A stretch of 44,592 bases of DNA. It comes from Nitratireductor sp. (GTDB lineage: Bacteria > Pseudomonadota > Alphaproteobacteria > Rhizobiales > Rhizobiaceae). Under the pieces are notes generated by a model that ran no database searches, was not told the origin of the DNA, and was given only the letters and a program-made list of their open reading frames with translations. The first letter of the stretch is position 1. Each line of letters begins with the position of its first letter. The position numbers and the translations under genes are program-made. The stretch spans positions 2,077,176 to 2,121,767 of the forward strand of contig NZ_CP051236.1 of NCBI RefSeq assembly GCF_017794765.1, in the 5' to 3' direction. Positions 7,237 through 16,700 of the stretch are shown piece by piece.

Positions 7237-9807
7237 TCACATGAAGGGATTCAGGGACACGTAGTCCTTGACGTATTCGGGAATCCGTTTGCGCCACGGC
7301 GTAGGCACTTCCCTAAGATCGCGGGTCGTGAAGGACGGGTTAACGTTGAGGTCTGCGAAATGGCCAGCGTCGATCAGCGCCCGAACCTTGGGGTCGCGGA
7401 TGTAGGCCTCGAAGTAGTAGCGCATTTCACGAATACGGTCGGCTTCCTCGGGTTTTTGGTCTACAAGGAATTTCTGAAATTCGTCATCGATCAATTCCCC
7501 TTTGTTCTTGAACTTGGGAATGTAGCCGAAGGCCTTTTCCACCAGTTCCCGCACTGAGATACGGCGATCGACACCGGAGGCGCGGCGCAGCTTCTCCAGG
7601 GTGAAATATTCGCTTGGCTTGTCGAAGAGTTCCTCGACGACGTGGCGTGTGGCGGCATCCCAATCACGCTGCTCAACCAATTCAGCGAGTTTCTGATCAG
7701 AGCGCGCCGTTTCCTCGAATTTCTGGAAGAGCTCACGGTCGATTCGCATGCCCTCCAAGCCGATCTGCTCCTCAACCTGGTAAACAACCTGATCGGGCTC
7801 CATAAATTCGTAGCTGGCAGGCTGTGAGGTGACCGTCGAGCTATGATCACTAGTATTTGAGAGCGGCATGGCGGAAGGCTTTGGCAAAGCCAATGCCTGA
7901 TCATAGTCGAACTTTTCTTCGAAGAACTCGCAATTGGCGAAGAAGTCGAATAGCCGGAAGGAAGCTTTCTGGACATCCGGAAGCGCGGCCTTTTTGGCAG
8001 GATCAAACAGCTCTTCCGCAAAATCGTGTTTGCGTGTTCCACGTCCCTTCATTTGGACAAAATCCGATGGAGAGAAGATTGGCCGCATGAGAGCAAGGTT
8101 CAGTATGTCGGGGCAGTCGTAGCCGGTTGTCATCATGCCGACGGTGACGCAAACCCGGGCCTTACTGGTACGGTAATTTTCAACGAAATCACTGTGACCG
8201 CCAAGATTATTATTCGCAAAGTTGATTGTCATTTTCTGCGAGGCCTGCACATCGCTGGTCACCTGCATCGCAAAATCAGACTGGTAACGCCCCGGCCACA
8301 ACTGATCAGCCAGATCGTTGAGGATCTCCGTGATTCTGAGGGCGTGGTTCTGGCTGACAGCAAAGGCGATCGTCTTGCCGAACTCGCCGGATATTGGGTC
8401 CCGCATCCCACTTTCCAAAAGCGCTCGACAAAATGCCCGATTGGTTGCTTCAGCGAAAAAGCGCTTCTCGAAATCGCGACCACTAAAGGCTTCCTTGATT
8501 TCGGTGCCATCTTCAGCCGTGAGATCAATGGTGAAGCCTTCATCGGACAAAAGCTTTGTAGTGACACTGGTGCGTGCGTCGATGACGTAGGGATTGATGA
8601 GGAAACCTTCCCGCACACCATCCAGAAGAGAGTACCGGAAGGTGGGGTCGCCGGACTCGCAGCCAAATGTGCGATAGGTGTCGAGCATCATCCGGCGCTC
8701 GGCTTCTCGCGGATCTCGTTCGGTCGGCTTGTCCTTCCTCGACTGTTTCAGATAGTCCTTCGGAGTTGCTGTCAGGCCGAGCTTGTAGCCGATGAAGTAC
8801 TCGAATACGGCGCGAGCGTTTCCTCCAATCGATCGATGCGCTTCGTCTGAAATGACGAAATCGAAATCTGTAGGCGAAAATAGTCGGCGGTATTTGTCGT
8901 TGAACAGGAGACTTTGAACCGTAGTGACAACGATATCTGCCTTCCGCCAATCGTCGCGTTGTTCCTTATAGATGATCGAGGTGAAATCGTTTTTCAGATA
9001 GGCCTTGAAGGCTTTATCCGCTTGGGTTTCCAGTTCCAGCCTATCGACGAGGAACAGAACGCGCTTTGCGTTGTGCGTTTTCAGGAAAAGCTTGATGACC
9101 GCAGCCGACGTCAGTGTCTTTCCGGTGCCGGTCGCCATCTCAAACAGAAACCGCGTCGCTCCCTTCTTGGCATTCTTTTGGATCTCGCGGATCGCCCGTA
9201 TTTGGTAGGGACGAAGGAAGCGCAGCTTTTGCTTCTCGATAAACGTCTCACGCTCTGCCTTGTTCTTCCACGCCGCTTCGTTCGCATAGCCGGGCATCTG
9301 AGTTAGAGCGATGAAATCGTGTTCCACCTTTTCCGCAAAAAGCCGTTCGGCATTTGGCTCGAAGGCGTAATGGTTCTTGATTTCGTCAGGGCCAGGGAAG
9401 TCAGGGATGACTGTTGGATTCCCCTGTTCAAGGTCCCATAGGTAATGAATATTCCCGTTACTCAGGATTACGAAGCGGGCATTCTGGGAGCGGGCATACT
9501 TGCGCGCTTGCTCCTTGCCTATTCGAGGATCTTTATCTTCGGATTTCGCTTCCAGGACGATGAGCGGCTTGCCGTCCTTGTCTAGCAATAGGAAATCGAT
9601 GAAACCCTTCGCACTTTTTTCGAAGTCAGCGCCGAGATTTTCAATATGCTCAGGCTTCAGCTTAACATTAGGTTCCAGAACCACATTCGCGGGGCCGTTC
9701 TCATCATCGAAAAAGCGCCAGCCGGCGGCTTCGAGCAGGCGATTGATTTTGATCCTGGCCGTGGCTTCCTTTTTCAAAGGCAATGCATCCTCCCCGAATA
9801 ACCGCAA
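7237..9807 (-). CDS. hsdR: Type I restriction enzyme, HsdR subunit
   Basis: 856 aa, the ATP-dependent translocating nuclease. The N-terminal nuclease domain shows GFIDFLLLDKDG (Asp71) and LIVLEAKSE (Glu86, Lys88). The SF2 motor follows, with Walker A TGTGKT (226-231), DEAH (321-324), GLTATP and the late motif QMKGRGTRKHD. The C-terminal helical part contacts the methylase. The chosen start is TTG at 9807 with GAGG 10 bases upstream; a second TTG nine codons in, preceded by GGGGAGG, is also possible. It is the first gene of a leftward operon with hsdMS (12-bp gap), the HEPN-like gene and the NucS-like gene. It cuts DNA distant from unmethylated sites after translocation (family knowledge). Confidence 0.95.
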   Translation of the reverse strand: MRLFGEDALPLKKEATARIKINRLLEAAGWRFFDDENGPANVVLEPNVKLKPEHIENLGADFEKSAKGFIDFLLLDKDGKPLIVLEAKSEDKDPRIGKEQARKYARSQNARFVILSNGNIHYLWDLEQGNPTVIPDFPGPDEIKNHYAFEPNAERLFAEKVEHDFIALTQMPGYANEAAWKNKAERETFIEKQKLRFLRPYQIRAIREIQKNAKKGATRFLFEMATGTGKTLTSAAVIKLFLKTHNAKRVLFLVDRLELETQADKAFKAYLKNDFTSIIYKEQRDDWRKADIVVTTVQSLLFNDKYRRLFSPTDFDFVISDEAHRSIGGNARAVFEYFIGYKLGLTATPKDYLKQSRKDKPTERDPREAERRMMLDTYRTFGCESGDPTFRYSLLDGVREGFLINPYVIDARTSVTTKLLSDEGFTIDLTAEDGTEIKEAFSGRDFEKRFFAEATNRAFCRALLESGMRDPISGEFGKTIAFAVSQNHALRITEILNDLADQLWPGRYQSDFAMQVTSDVQASQKMTINFANNNLGGHSDFVENYRTSKARVCVTVGMMTTGYDCPDILNLALMRPIFSPSDFVQMKGRGTRKHDFAEELFDPAKKAALPDVQKASFRLFDFFANCEFFEEKFDYDQALALPKPSAMPLSNTSDHSSTVTSQPASYEFMEPDQVVYQVEEQIGLEGMRIDRELFQKFEETARSDQKLAELVEQRDWDAATRHVVEELFDKPSEYFTLEKLRRASGVDRRISVRELVEKAFGYIPKFKNKGELIDDEFQKFLVDQKPEEADRIREMRYYFEAYIRDPKVRALIDAGHFADLNVNPSFTTRDLREVPTPWRKRIPEYVKDYVSLNPFM

Positions 9808-10009
9808 TGGATGCTTACCTCAGAGTTGTAGAAACTAAAACTCTGGAGAGCTGCGGACGATACGTTTTAGTTAGTGGGATGCTGGCATACTGCCGCTGTT
9901 GCACAGGGCATCGCGTTAAAGCCAATTCATCCACGTTATGAATAATATTATGAACATGGCGCATTCATTTTATTTAGCGCAATAAAATCAGGCATTTAGC
10001 CCGAGTATA

Positions 10010-10055
10010 TGGCGCACCCGACAGGATTCGAACCTGTGACCTCTGCCTTCGGAGC
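10010..10055 (-). other. att site: 3' half of tRNA-Arg(CCG)
   Basis: On the minus strand the sequence runs from the anticodon loop CTCCGAA (anticodon CCG), through the anticodon 3' stem GGCAGAG and T-arm GGTTCGAATCC, to acceptor CGGGTGCG and the encoded CCA. Upstream (higher coordinates) the 5' half does not fold as a tRNA, so this is only a fragment. Such 3' tRNA halves are the usual target duplication left by tyrosine integrases, and one starts 180 bp away. The CCA points left, so the original downstream chromosome or an older island is to the left and the intact tRNA should be at the far right end of the element. Confidence 0.85.
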
Positions 10056-10184
10056 TGGCTTAATGGCCTTTCCGAATTGCGCGACAGAGCACGCTGGAGC
10101 ACGATAAATCACTGTTTCACATAGACTTTCTGAATCGACGCTCCGAAAACTCTATCCCGCGACAACCCCGGAATTTGCTCCCAA

Positions 10185-10206
10185 GTGCTTACGTGGTGCT
10201 TACGCG
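10185..10206 (+). repeat. 11-bp tandem direct repeat upstream of integrase
   Basis: GTGCTTACGTG followed directly by GTGCTTACGCG (10 of 11 identical), between the att site and the integrase start. It could be a binding site for integrase arms or an excisionase; this is inference from position only. Confidence 0.5.
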
Positions 10207-10234
10207 AAATCCGGGTCCGACAGGGACCGAGACG

Positions 10235-11563
10235 ATGGCGAAGATCACGAAACGAACCGTAGACGGCGCCGAAGCGCAGACCAAGGACTACATCATCTGG
10301 GACGATGAACTGCCCGGCTTTGGGCTTCGGGTCTTTCCGTCAGGCAAGCGAAGCTACGTCATTCAGTATCGCGCTCGGGGACGGTCACGCCGCTATGCGA
10401 TCGGGTTGCACGGAGTGTGGACCCCGGAAACCGCCCGCCGCGAGGCGAAAATCCGATTGGGTGACGTCGCGCAGGGCGATGATCCCGCAGCCGAGCGGGA
10501 GGAAGAGCGTCGCGCGGTCACCGTTCGGGAACTGTGCGAGCAATACATCGCCGATATGGAGGCGGGCCTTGTGCTCGGAAAAGGCGGTCGCCCAAAGAAG
10601 GCCACCACGGTCGCGACCGACGTCGGGCGCATCCGTCGGCACATCATCCCTTTGCTCGGTACACGAAGGATCAAGGACATCACCAAGCCGGACATGAACA
10701 ACCTCATGAAGGACATCATCGCCGGGAAGACGCGCGTCGTGATGAAGACGGAGAAGCTGCGCGGCAAAGCGATCGTACGCGGCGGCCGCGGCACCGCTAT
10801 CCGTACCATGGGCCTCCTTGGCGGCATCTTCACCTACGCGATCGAGGCAGGGATCATCGATCAGAACCCGACGCACGGCCTCAAGAAACCAAGATACAAG
10901 GTGCGTGACAGGCGTCTGAGCGAAGCCGAGTATCGGACACTGGGTGGCATTCTAAAGAACGTCCAGAATGACAGTCACTATGGCATCCACGCAGAGATCC
11001 TCCGCCTCATCGCCCTGACCGGCTGCAGGCGTGGCGAGATTATCAGCCTGCGGTGGAGTGAAGTCGATATCGAGGGCAGCTGCCTTCGATTGAAGGACAG
11101 CAAGGAAGGCGCTTCTGTCCGCCCCGTCGGTCTTCCGGTGATCGATTATCTCGAAGCCGCCCGCCTTAGAAGGGATGGGACGTATGTCTTTCCCGGCCAG
11201 GGCGAGGACAACGCCGTCGGAAACTTCCCACAGAGCTGGAAGAAGCTCTTCTCGGACACTCCGCTTTGGGACGTGACGCCCCACGTCCTGCGGCACAGCT
11301 TTGCCAGCATGGCCAACGACCTCGGCTTCACCGAGATCACCATCGCCGCGCTCATCGGGCACGCCAAAGGCTCGGTTACGAGCAAGTACGTCCATACGCT
11401 GGACTCGACCTTGATCATGGCCGCCGACACTGTGTCGGGCTACGTGAAGGCCCTTCTTGAAGGAGTCGAGTTCAGGCGAAACACATACACGCTTGACCGA
11501 CAGACACGTAGGAACGCGATTGACGATATGTTGATTGAGGCGAGGCCAACAACGTCGGTCTAG
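10235..11563 (+). CDS. Tyrosine-type integrase (P4 family)
   Basis: 442 aa, full length for the family. The N-terminal DUF4102-type arm-binding domain (DELPGFGLRVFPSGKRSYVI) is followed by a SAM-like core-binding domain at about 95-215. The catalytic domain carries Arg265 in TGCRRGEI, HVLRHSF (His350, Arg353), GHAKGS (His376) and Tyr385 in SKYVH. I chose the ATG at 10235 (MAKITK) because the domain starts there; an in-frame TTG at 10175 would add 20 unrelated residues. It cuts and joins DNA at the tRNA-Arg 3' end next to it. It is complete, unlike the fragment at 301-942, so it probably mobilises the element to its right. The conjugation genes 30 kb away suggest it is the ICE integrase. Confidence 0.93.
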   Translation: MAKITKRTVDGAEAQTKDYIIWDDELPGFGLRVFPSGKRSYVIQYRARGRSRRYAIGLHGVWTPETARREAKIRLGDVAQGDDPAAEREEERRAVTVRELCEQYIADMEAGLVLGKGGRPKKATTVATDVGRIRRHIIPLLGTRRIKDITKPDMNNLMKDIIAGKTRVVMKTEKLRGKAIVRGGRGTAIRTMGLLGGIFTYAIEAGIIDQNPTHGLKKPRYKVRDRRLSEAEYRTLGGILKNVQNDSHYGIHAEILRLIALTGCRRGEIISLRWSEVDIEGSCLRLKDSKEGASVRPVGLPVIDYLEAARLRRDGTYVFPGQGEDNAVGNFPQSWKKLFSDTPLWDVTPHVLRHSFASMANDLGFTEITIAALIGHAKGSVTSKYVHTLDSTLIMAADTVSGYVKALLEGVEFRRNTYTLDRQTRRNAIDDMLIEARPTTSV

Positions 11564-11673
11564 AACTGGCTCGCAACCACCTTTCGTTCTTCACTTCCGC
11601 ACCGGCAGAGCTCTCCTCAACCGAACTCCTCAGCGCGCGCACAGTCTGGAGGAATGGGAAGCCATGATTGGCG

Positions 11674-13614
11674 CTAGAAGAGAGACGGAATCCTCGCGCG
11701 GATTTCTTCCGCGAGTTCGTGATTTGGAAACCTCTCAATCGCCCGACGCCAAACCTGCTTGGCTGCAATGATGTTTCCATCGTTCCAATGAACGCCTCCT
11801 AGGTTGAACATCGCGATGTCGTACTCGGGGTCGAGTTCTATCGCCTTTTCATAAGCTGCGATCGCCTCGGAAGAACGTCCAGTATTACCGTTTGCCACGC
11901 CCAACTGGAACCAGCTCATAGCATCCGGTTGAAGGTGCTCCGCCTGCTCGAGGAGGATTGGACGACTCTCTTCAAAACGGCCGAGGAAATTGAGCGCGGT
12001 GCCTAGGCAATAACCATAGTGGCCTCCCACCAGTTCGTACGCCTTGCGGTAACAGAGCTCGGCTTCCTCCCAATTTCCTTCGTCCTGTGCCCAGTGGCCG
12101 AGGCGATCCCAAGGTAGCGCGGCATCTTCGGCATCCACAAGCGCGATATGCTGGCCGAACATCGATCGAAACTCAGAATACTCCCCGATATCCTCACCTT
12201 CCGAGCGCAGATAGAAGCTGGTGAGCAGTCGTTCGGCGCGAGCACGCCCCAACTTGGGATGCGTCGCTATGCAGCGGTCCCAGAAGATCAGAGCGAGTTG
12301 TGCGCTCTCGACGGAGGTACGCCCAAAAGCCGCGATCTGCCGAGCGCACCAAGGCCATATCCATGGTTCAGAATCCGCATTGCTCAGCAGGCCATTGATT
12401 TCGCGGAAGGCGGCGCGGGCATCACCGAGATTAAAGAGAATGTTTATGCGCCAACCCGAAATTGCCGATGGTCGACCCAGTTGCCGATCCGTGAAGACAA
12501 CGCGGTCGAAATGTTCCAGCGCCTCCTCATATCGGCCATTACGATGATGATAGTGGGCAAGTGCGTTATGTGCCTCTGGCAGGTTCGAATTCAATCGCAA
12601 TGCTTCGAAATAGTGTTCGGCGGCGATATCCTCCTCGCCGAGCCGCTCAAAGCTCGTGCCGAGGTTCTTGTAACACTGCGCGGCCATCTCCGATGAACTA
12701 CTGAAATCGGTATCTTCAAGCGCTGCGATGTATGATGTCTTTGCTTCTTGCTCGTTGCCAAGCACCGAGAGCGCGTTACCGATTGTGTAATGTAAGCTTC
12801 CGATTTGAAAGCGGCCTGTATGAAGCCTCGATCGGAAATGCGTCACTGCCGCCTCGATCCGCTCCACGTCAGGGGACTGATATCCCATTCCTAAGTTTAT
12901 CTCGGCCATGTAACAAAAGCCCATGGCGTCGTGATCCGCGCCGAGCACCGAGAGAAACTGCTCGAAAGCAGCGCTGAGGACACGATCCGCGCCGCTTTCA
13001 TATAACCGTTCAGCAAGTTGCTGCGCGAGGTCGGGGTCCTCTGGTACGTGGAGCTCCGGATTCGCGTCTCGCACCACGTCAGGTATTGCCTCAATTGCCG
13101 CGGTAGTGTGAGCGATCCTGCGATCTCGTGCGATTCGCGCCCCAGAAAGCGCAAGACTTGCTAATCGGCTTAGGCGCTCCACCGTGAGCTCTTCGGTAAA
13201 TGAGATCGTTAGGCTCTGCTGATCGCCCCAATCCTTTCCGCTGTGCTCGTATCGGCGCAGGATCTCATCAACGAAGCTGACGCGAAGCGATTTCGTCGGT
13301 GCATGATATCCGACATAGAAGCTGTATGGCTGTGCAATCAGATAATTCAGATTGGTCCTGTCGACCACGATGCTGAGTGAACCGTCGGTATTGAGGGCGC
13401 GCGCTGTTCCCTTTAATTGGACATACACCCGCACATTGGTGGCCCGCCCATCCAAGGCCACCTCGATTTGGCAGTCGATGCCATAATCCTTCCGATCAGA
13501 ACCTTGAAAAATGAAGTCGTCGCTCCGCGAGATTAAGGCTTGGAACGCAGCTTCAGCCTCGTCTTCCAGTGCGTGGTTACGATCACGTTTGGGTAATTGG
13601 TCGAACGAGCTCAT
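11674..13614 (-). CDS. DUF4365 nuclease-like protein with TPR array
   Basis: 646 aa. Residues about 8-165 are a DUF4365 domain: DYGIDCQIEV supplies Asp47 and Glu51 and VQLKGT supplies Gln66 and Lys68, a PD-(D/E)XK-type set spaced as in this family. Residues about 195-640 are at least eight tetratricopeptide repeats (for example AEHYFEALRLNSNLPEAHNA and AIAAYEKAIELDPEYDIAM), which form a binding scaffold. The ATG at 13614 has AGAAGAG upstream. It is the last of five leftward genes, 128 bp after the 1512-aa STAND gene, and the gap holds a fair promoter, so it may be expressed partly on its own. A nuclease effector with a TPR sensor is the likely design; no function is established for DUF4365-TPR proteins that I know of. 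Confidence 0.8.
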   Translation of the reverse strand: MSSFDQLPKRDRNHALEDEAEAAFQALISRSDDFIFQGSDRKDYGIDCQIEVALDGRATNVRVYVQLKGTARALNTDGSLSIVVDRTNLNYLIAQPYSFYVGYHAPTKSLRVSFVDEILRRYEHSGKDWGDQQSLTISFTEELTVERLSRLASLALSGARIARDRRIAHTTAAIEAIPDVVRDANPELHVPEDPDLAQQLAERLYESGADRVLSAAFEQFLSVLGADHDAMGFCYMAEINLGMGYQSPDVERIEAAVTHFRSRLHTGRFQIGSLHYTIGNALSVLGNEQEAKTSYIAALEDTDFSSSSEMAAQCYKNLGTSFERLGEEDIAAEHYFEALRLNSNLPEAHNALAHYHHRNGRYEEALEHFDRVVFTDRQLGRPSAISGWRINILFNLGDARAAFREINGLLSNADSEPWIWPWCARQIAAFGRTSVESAQLALIFWDRCIATHPKLGRARAERLLTSFYLRSEGEDIGEYSEFRSMFGQHIALVDAEDAALPWDRLGHWAQDEGNWEEAELCYRKAYELVGGHYGYCLGTALNFLGRFEESRPILLEQAEHLQPDAMSWFQLGVANGNTGRSSEAIAAYEKAIELDPEYDIAMFNLGGVHWNDGNIIAAKQVWRRAIERFPNHELAEEIRARIPSLF

Positions 13615-13672
13615 CTCATCTCTTCTAAGATATTTACTGTCTTGACACTTAGCAACTTAGATACCCGTTTGC

Positions 13673-13702
13673 ATTGTACCGGATAGACCAGCCAAAGAAC
13701 AA
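13673..13702 (-). promoter_or_regulatory. Candidate sigma70-type promoter for the DUF4365-TPR gene
   Basis: On the minus strand TTGTTC, an 18-base spacer and TACAAT lie about 60-90 bp before the start at 13614. The -10 matches in 5 of 6 positions and the -35 in 4 of 6. It is read by eye only. Confidence 0.4.
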
Positions 13703-13742
13703 AGAGCATGAGAGATGAGCCAGTGATCTACCCGACAGTATG

Positions 13743-16700
13743 TCAGCGATGAGAGAGGAATTCGGCGAGCTGCCGATTATCGGCGTCCTTCCGTTCAAAC
13801 TGGAGCTGACCGTTAATCGAGCTGCCATCGAACCGGTAAATGCCCCAGTAGTCGAGCTGACCACCCCATCCGCTTCTATGCGGACGACCGCCGTGCGCAC
13901 TTTTCTCACCGAGGAATATCCAGATCAATTCCAGGCCATCTCGTTCTAGAAGCGCGGTCAAAGCAGCCCGGTCGATGAGGGCCGCACTATGGCCAGCCGC
14001 TTCGGCGGACGGATCCTTAAACTGGATAGTGCCCTGCGCATCGCAAAAGGCGAGCGAGCGACCTTCTGCAAGTCGGAGTTCAAGACCTCGGACCAGCCGG
14101 GGGCCTGGAATCGAGAGGTTGAACGAGCCCTCGATCGAATAATTGTGCCCGGATCGCTCCACATAACGGTTGGCGATCGTGCCGAAGACCTCGATCTTCG
14201 ACGTGCCCAATTCCCAATCACCATGCAAATGATCATAGGACGGGTGCCAAGGGTACTCGCCGAGATAGGCGCGCCACGGCAAATCAATCTCGGGTGGGTG
14301 GTCGCGCTCGCGCTCCGAGCTGGTCAGCAGCCTAACGAGGCGATCCGCATCCCCTCGCGCGACAAGAAGCGAATGGACCTTGTGCCAAGTCATGCGCAGG
14401 AACACGGATTCGCCGTTGTCGATCACCGATTGATTGCGGGTTGCACCTATATCGAGGACCAGCCAACGACGGCCATCGGGATCGGTCACGTCCAACTGCT
14501 TGAGAACGTCGGGTACGTCGCGGCTCTCGTCGCGCATCCAGGCAATCCGAGCTTGGGGCGGTTCCTCACGCCAGCGCGGCGCATGCGGTGACCACCAAGT
14601 CGCGGGTTGTCGGCTGCTTTCCCGCTCCTTTGTGCGCGTGATCAAAATTGTGGGATCCATCTCACGCGTATCAACCTGCCAAGGACCGCGATAAGGCTGG
14701 GGCTGATCGCGGAAACCGCCATTGACCGCGACAAGATCAGCGAGCCGGCCCGTCAGCTCATGATAGGCAATCCACTGATACTTCTTCCCGATCCGTTCGA
14801 TGCTGTGTTCCATCCGACCTTGGCTCGGCATATGGCGTTCAAAGCGGGCAAAGCGTTCGGGCGTCCATCCGAGGTCGTGCGCGCGCCAAGCGACCCATCG
14901 CCGCGCCGTCTGGCCACTGAATTTCGGATGCCGGAGCGATGCCTCAGCATCCCACATCCCCTTTTCGACCCAACCCTCAGCATAGATCTCATAATCCTCG
15001 TATTCCGCGTCGCTGAGCAGTAACCGGAAATCAGCCGCTGCTGCATCGCGTTCGGCTTGGACCTCCTTTCGTGTTGGCCCTCCATTGCCGCCGTCCGGAA
15101 CATCCTCGATATCGTCGAGCCATCGGTTGAAATCGGATGGCATGGCGCTCAACCGCCCGGAAACATCTATCAGGCGCTCCAGCGCCTCCCCGCGGCCGCG
15201 ACGCCCCGCTATCGTCCGGGCGTGCCACTCGTTGTAGCGAGCCTCGTCCGAACGCCCGACCTCATCGCGCGGCAGTTTGAGGAAACGATGCGCGAGTGAA
15301 TCGATCTCATAGCGCGCAAAGTCCCCGTCTTCGAACGCCGAACTCATGATATCATCGCGCAGGAATGATCCCGAATAATCCTGAACGAAGCCAGCTAGCA
15401 CTTCGTCGCTGACCGTTTCCAACCGTGGCCCGGCCGGATAAGGTGGCCTCGCACGATCGAGCGATACGCTTGCCGGTAGGACGCCGCGGTATGCAGCCAG
15501 TTCGATGATACCCCGTGCATGGTCGCGGATCAGAGCATGAGCTGGAACGGGATCATTCGCGAACACTGCCGAATAGGCGGCTTCGGCCAACGTTCCGAGC
15601 CCTTCGTCGCTGCCGCTACGCGTCGCGCCGCCATAGACGGCTGCCAAAACACGATCGACGACATATGCATCGTCGAGGTTGGCAAATCCGTCGATGAGAT
15701 AGGCGCCTAGTTCACGCCGATTTACCAGCAGTGCCGCTAGCGCCTTGGTAGCCATGTCGCGGACGATGCGATGACTAAGGCTGGTGAGCCAAGCTAGCGT
15801 GATCGCGGCCAGCCTGGCACGCTCGGGCTCGATGGGATTGAGGCCATTGGCCAGCACCCATTGGATCAGCGTATCAATCGCATTGCCATCATTGGCCGCG
15901 AGGTAGGTCGCACGCACTGACCATAGTTCGTCCCGCTCCGGCATCGACAGCGGGCGCAACCAATGGTCGAGATAGTCCGCATTAAAGGCATTGCCGGGTT
16001 CGGTTGCAATCGCGATCAGAGTTTCGAGCCAGGGATCGCCGTCCAGATAGTCGGCGTGTTCATTTAGCAGTTCTAGCGTGCGTTCTTGAAAAGCGTCCTG
16101 CCGTCGCCACAGCAGGCTGGTTTGGAAGCTAGGTAGTAGGTCGTAGATCGCCATATCGTCCTCGATCAGATCGAGAAGTTCGGTGCCGAAGCGTTCGGGT
16201 AACTGTACGGCGAAGGCTTCGGCAATGCCGGCAAAGCGATACGCGTTCGTTCCGTCGACGTATTCGCGAAGCGCTCCGTCCGGTGCAAAGGCAGGCGCCG
16301 GATCGCAACCTGTGATTGCTGTTTCGAGCAGCGCTTGAGCGATGCGGTGGTCGCTCAAGCGCTCGAAGGTGAAGCGGACCAGCTCCACCATCTTCGATCC
16401 GTCGATGACTGGTTCGACGGTCAGGACTCCCTCATTCTCCAGCTGGAAGAAGAGGCTCTGCTCGGTTTGGTTCTGTGAAGAGTGCAGCTCTTCGAGTAGC
16501 GCGTGGGCCTCGGCCATCGGCAGGTAGCCGCTGCGCGCCTCCACCATTGCTTCGGTGAGCCGCTCAAGGGCCGTCTCGACGATACGAAGACGCGGGAACA
16601 GGCCCATACGCGCCGTGATCGCCTCCGCGACGGCTCCAAAATAGAAGTCGAACACGCCCGATACACCGGCGAGCCCTCGTGGCAGTTCCTGCTCGCCGCG

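Larger units (their letters stand above)
9808..10234. other. Intergenic region with hsdR upstream region and attachment site
   Basis: This gap separates divergent hsdR and the integrase gene. The left half is AT-rich (around 9940-9985) and must hold the hsdR promoter, but I see no clean -35/-10 pair. The tRNA-Arg 3' fragment (10010-10055) and a short direct repeat (10185-10206) lie in the right half. Confidence 0.6.

Noticed and set aside
10010..10090. Complete tRNA-Arg gene on the minus strand
   Set aside because: Only the anticodon loop to CCA part is present; the sequence beyond 10055 cannot form the D-arm and acceptor 5' strand.
10175..10234. TTG start adding 20 residues to the integrase
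   Set aside because: The added residues cover the direct repeat region and are not part of the arm-binding domain; ATG 10235 fits the family start.
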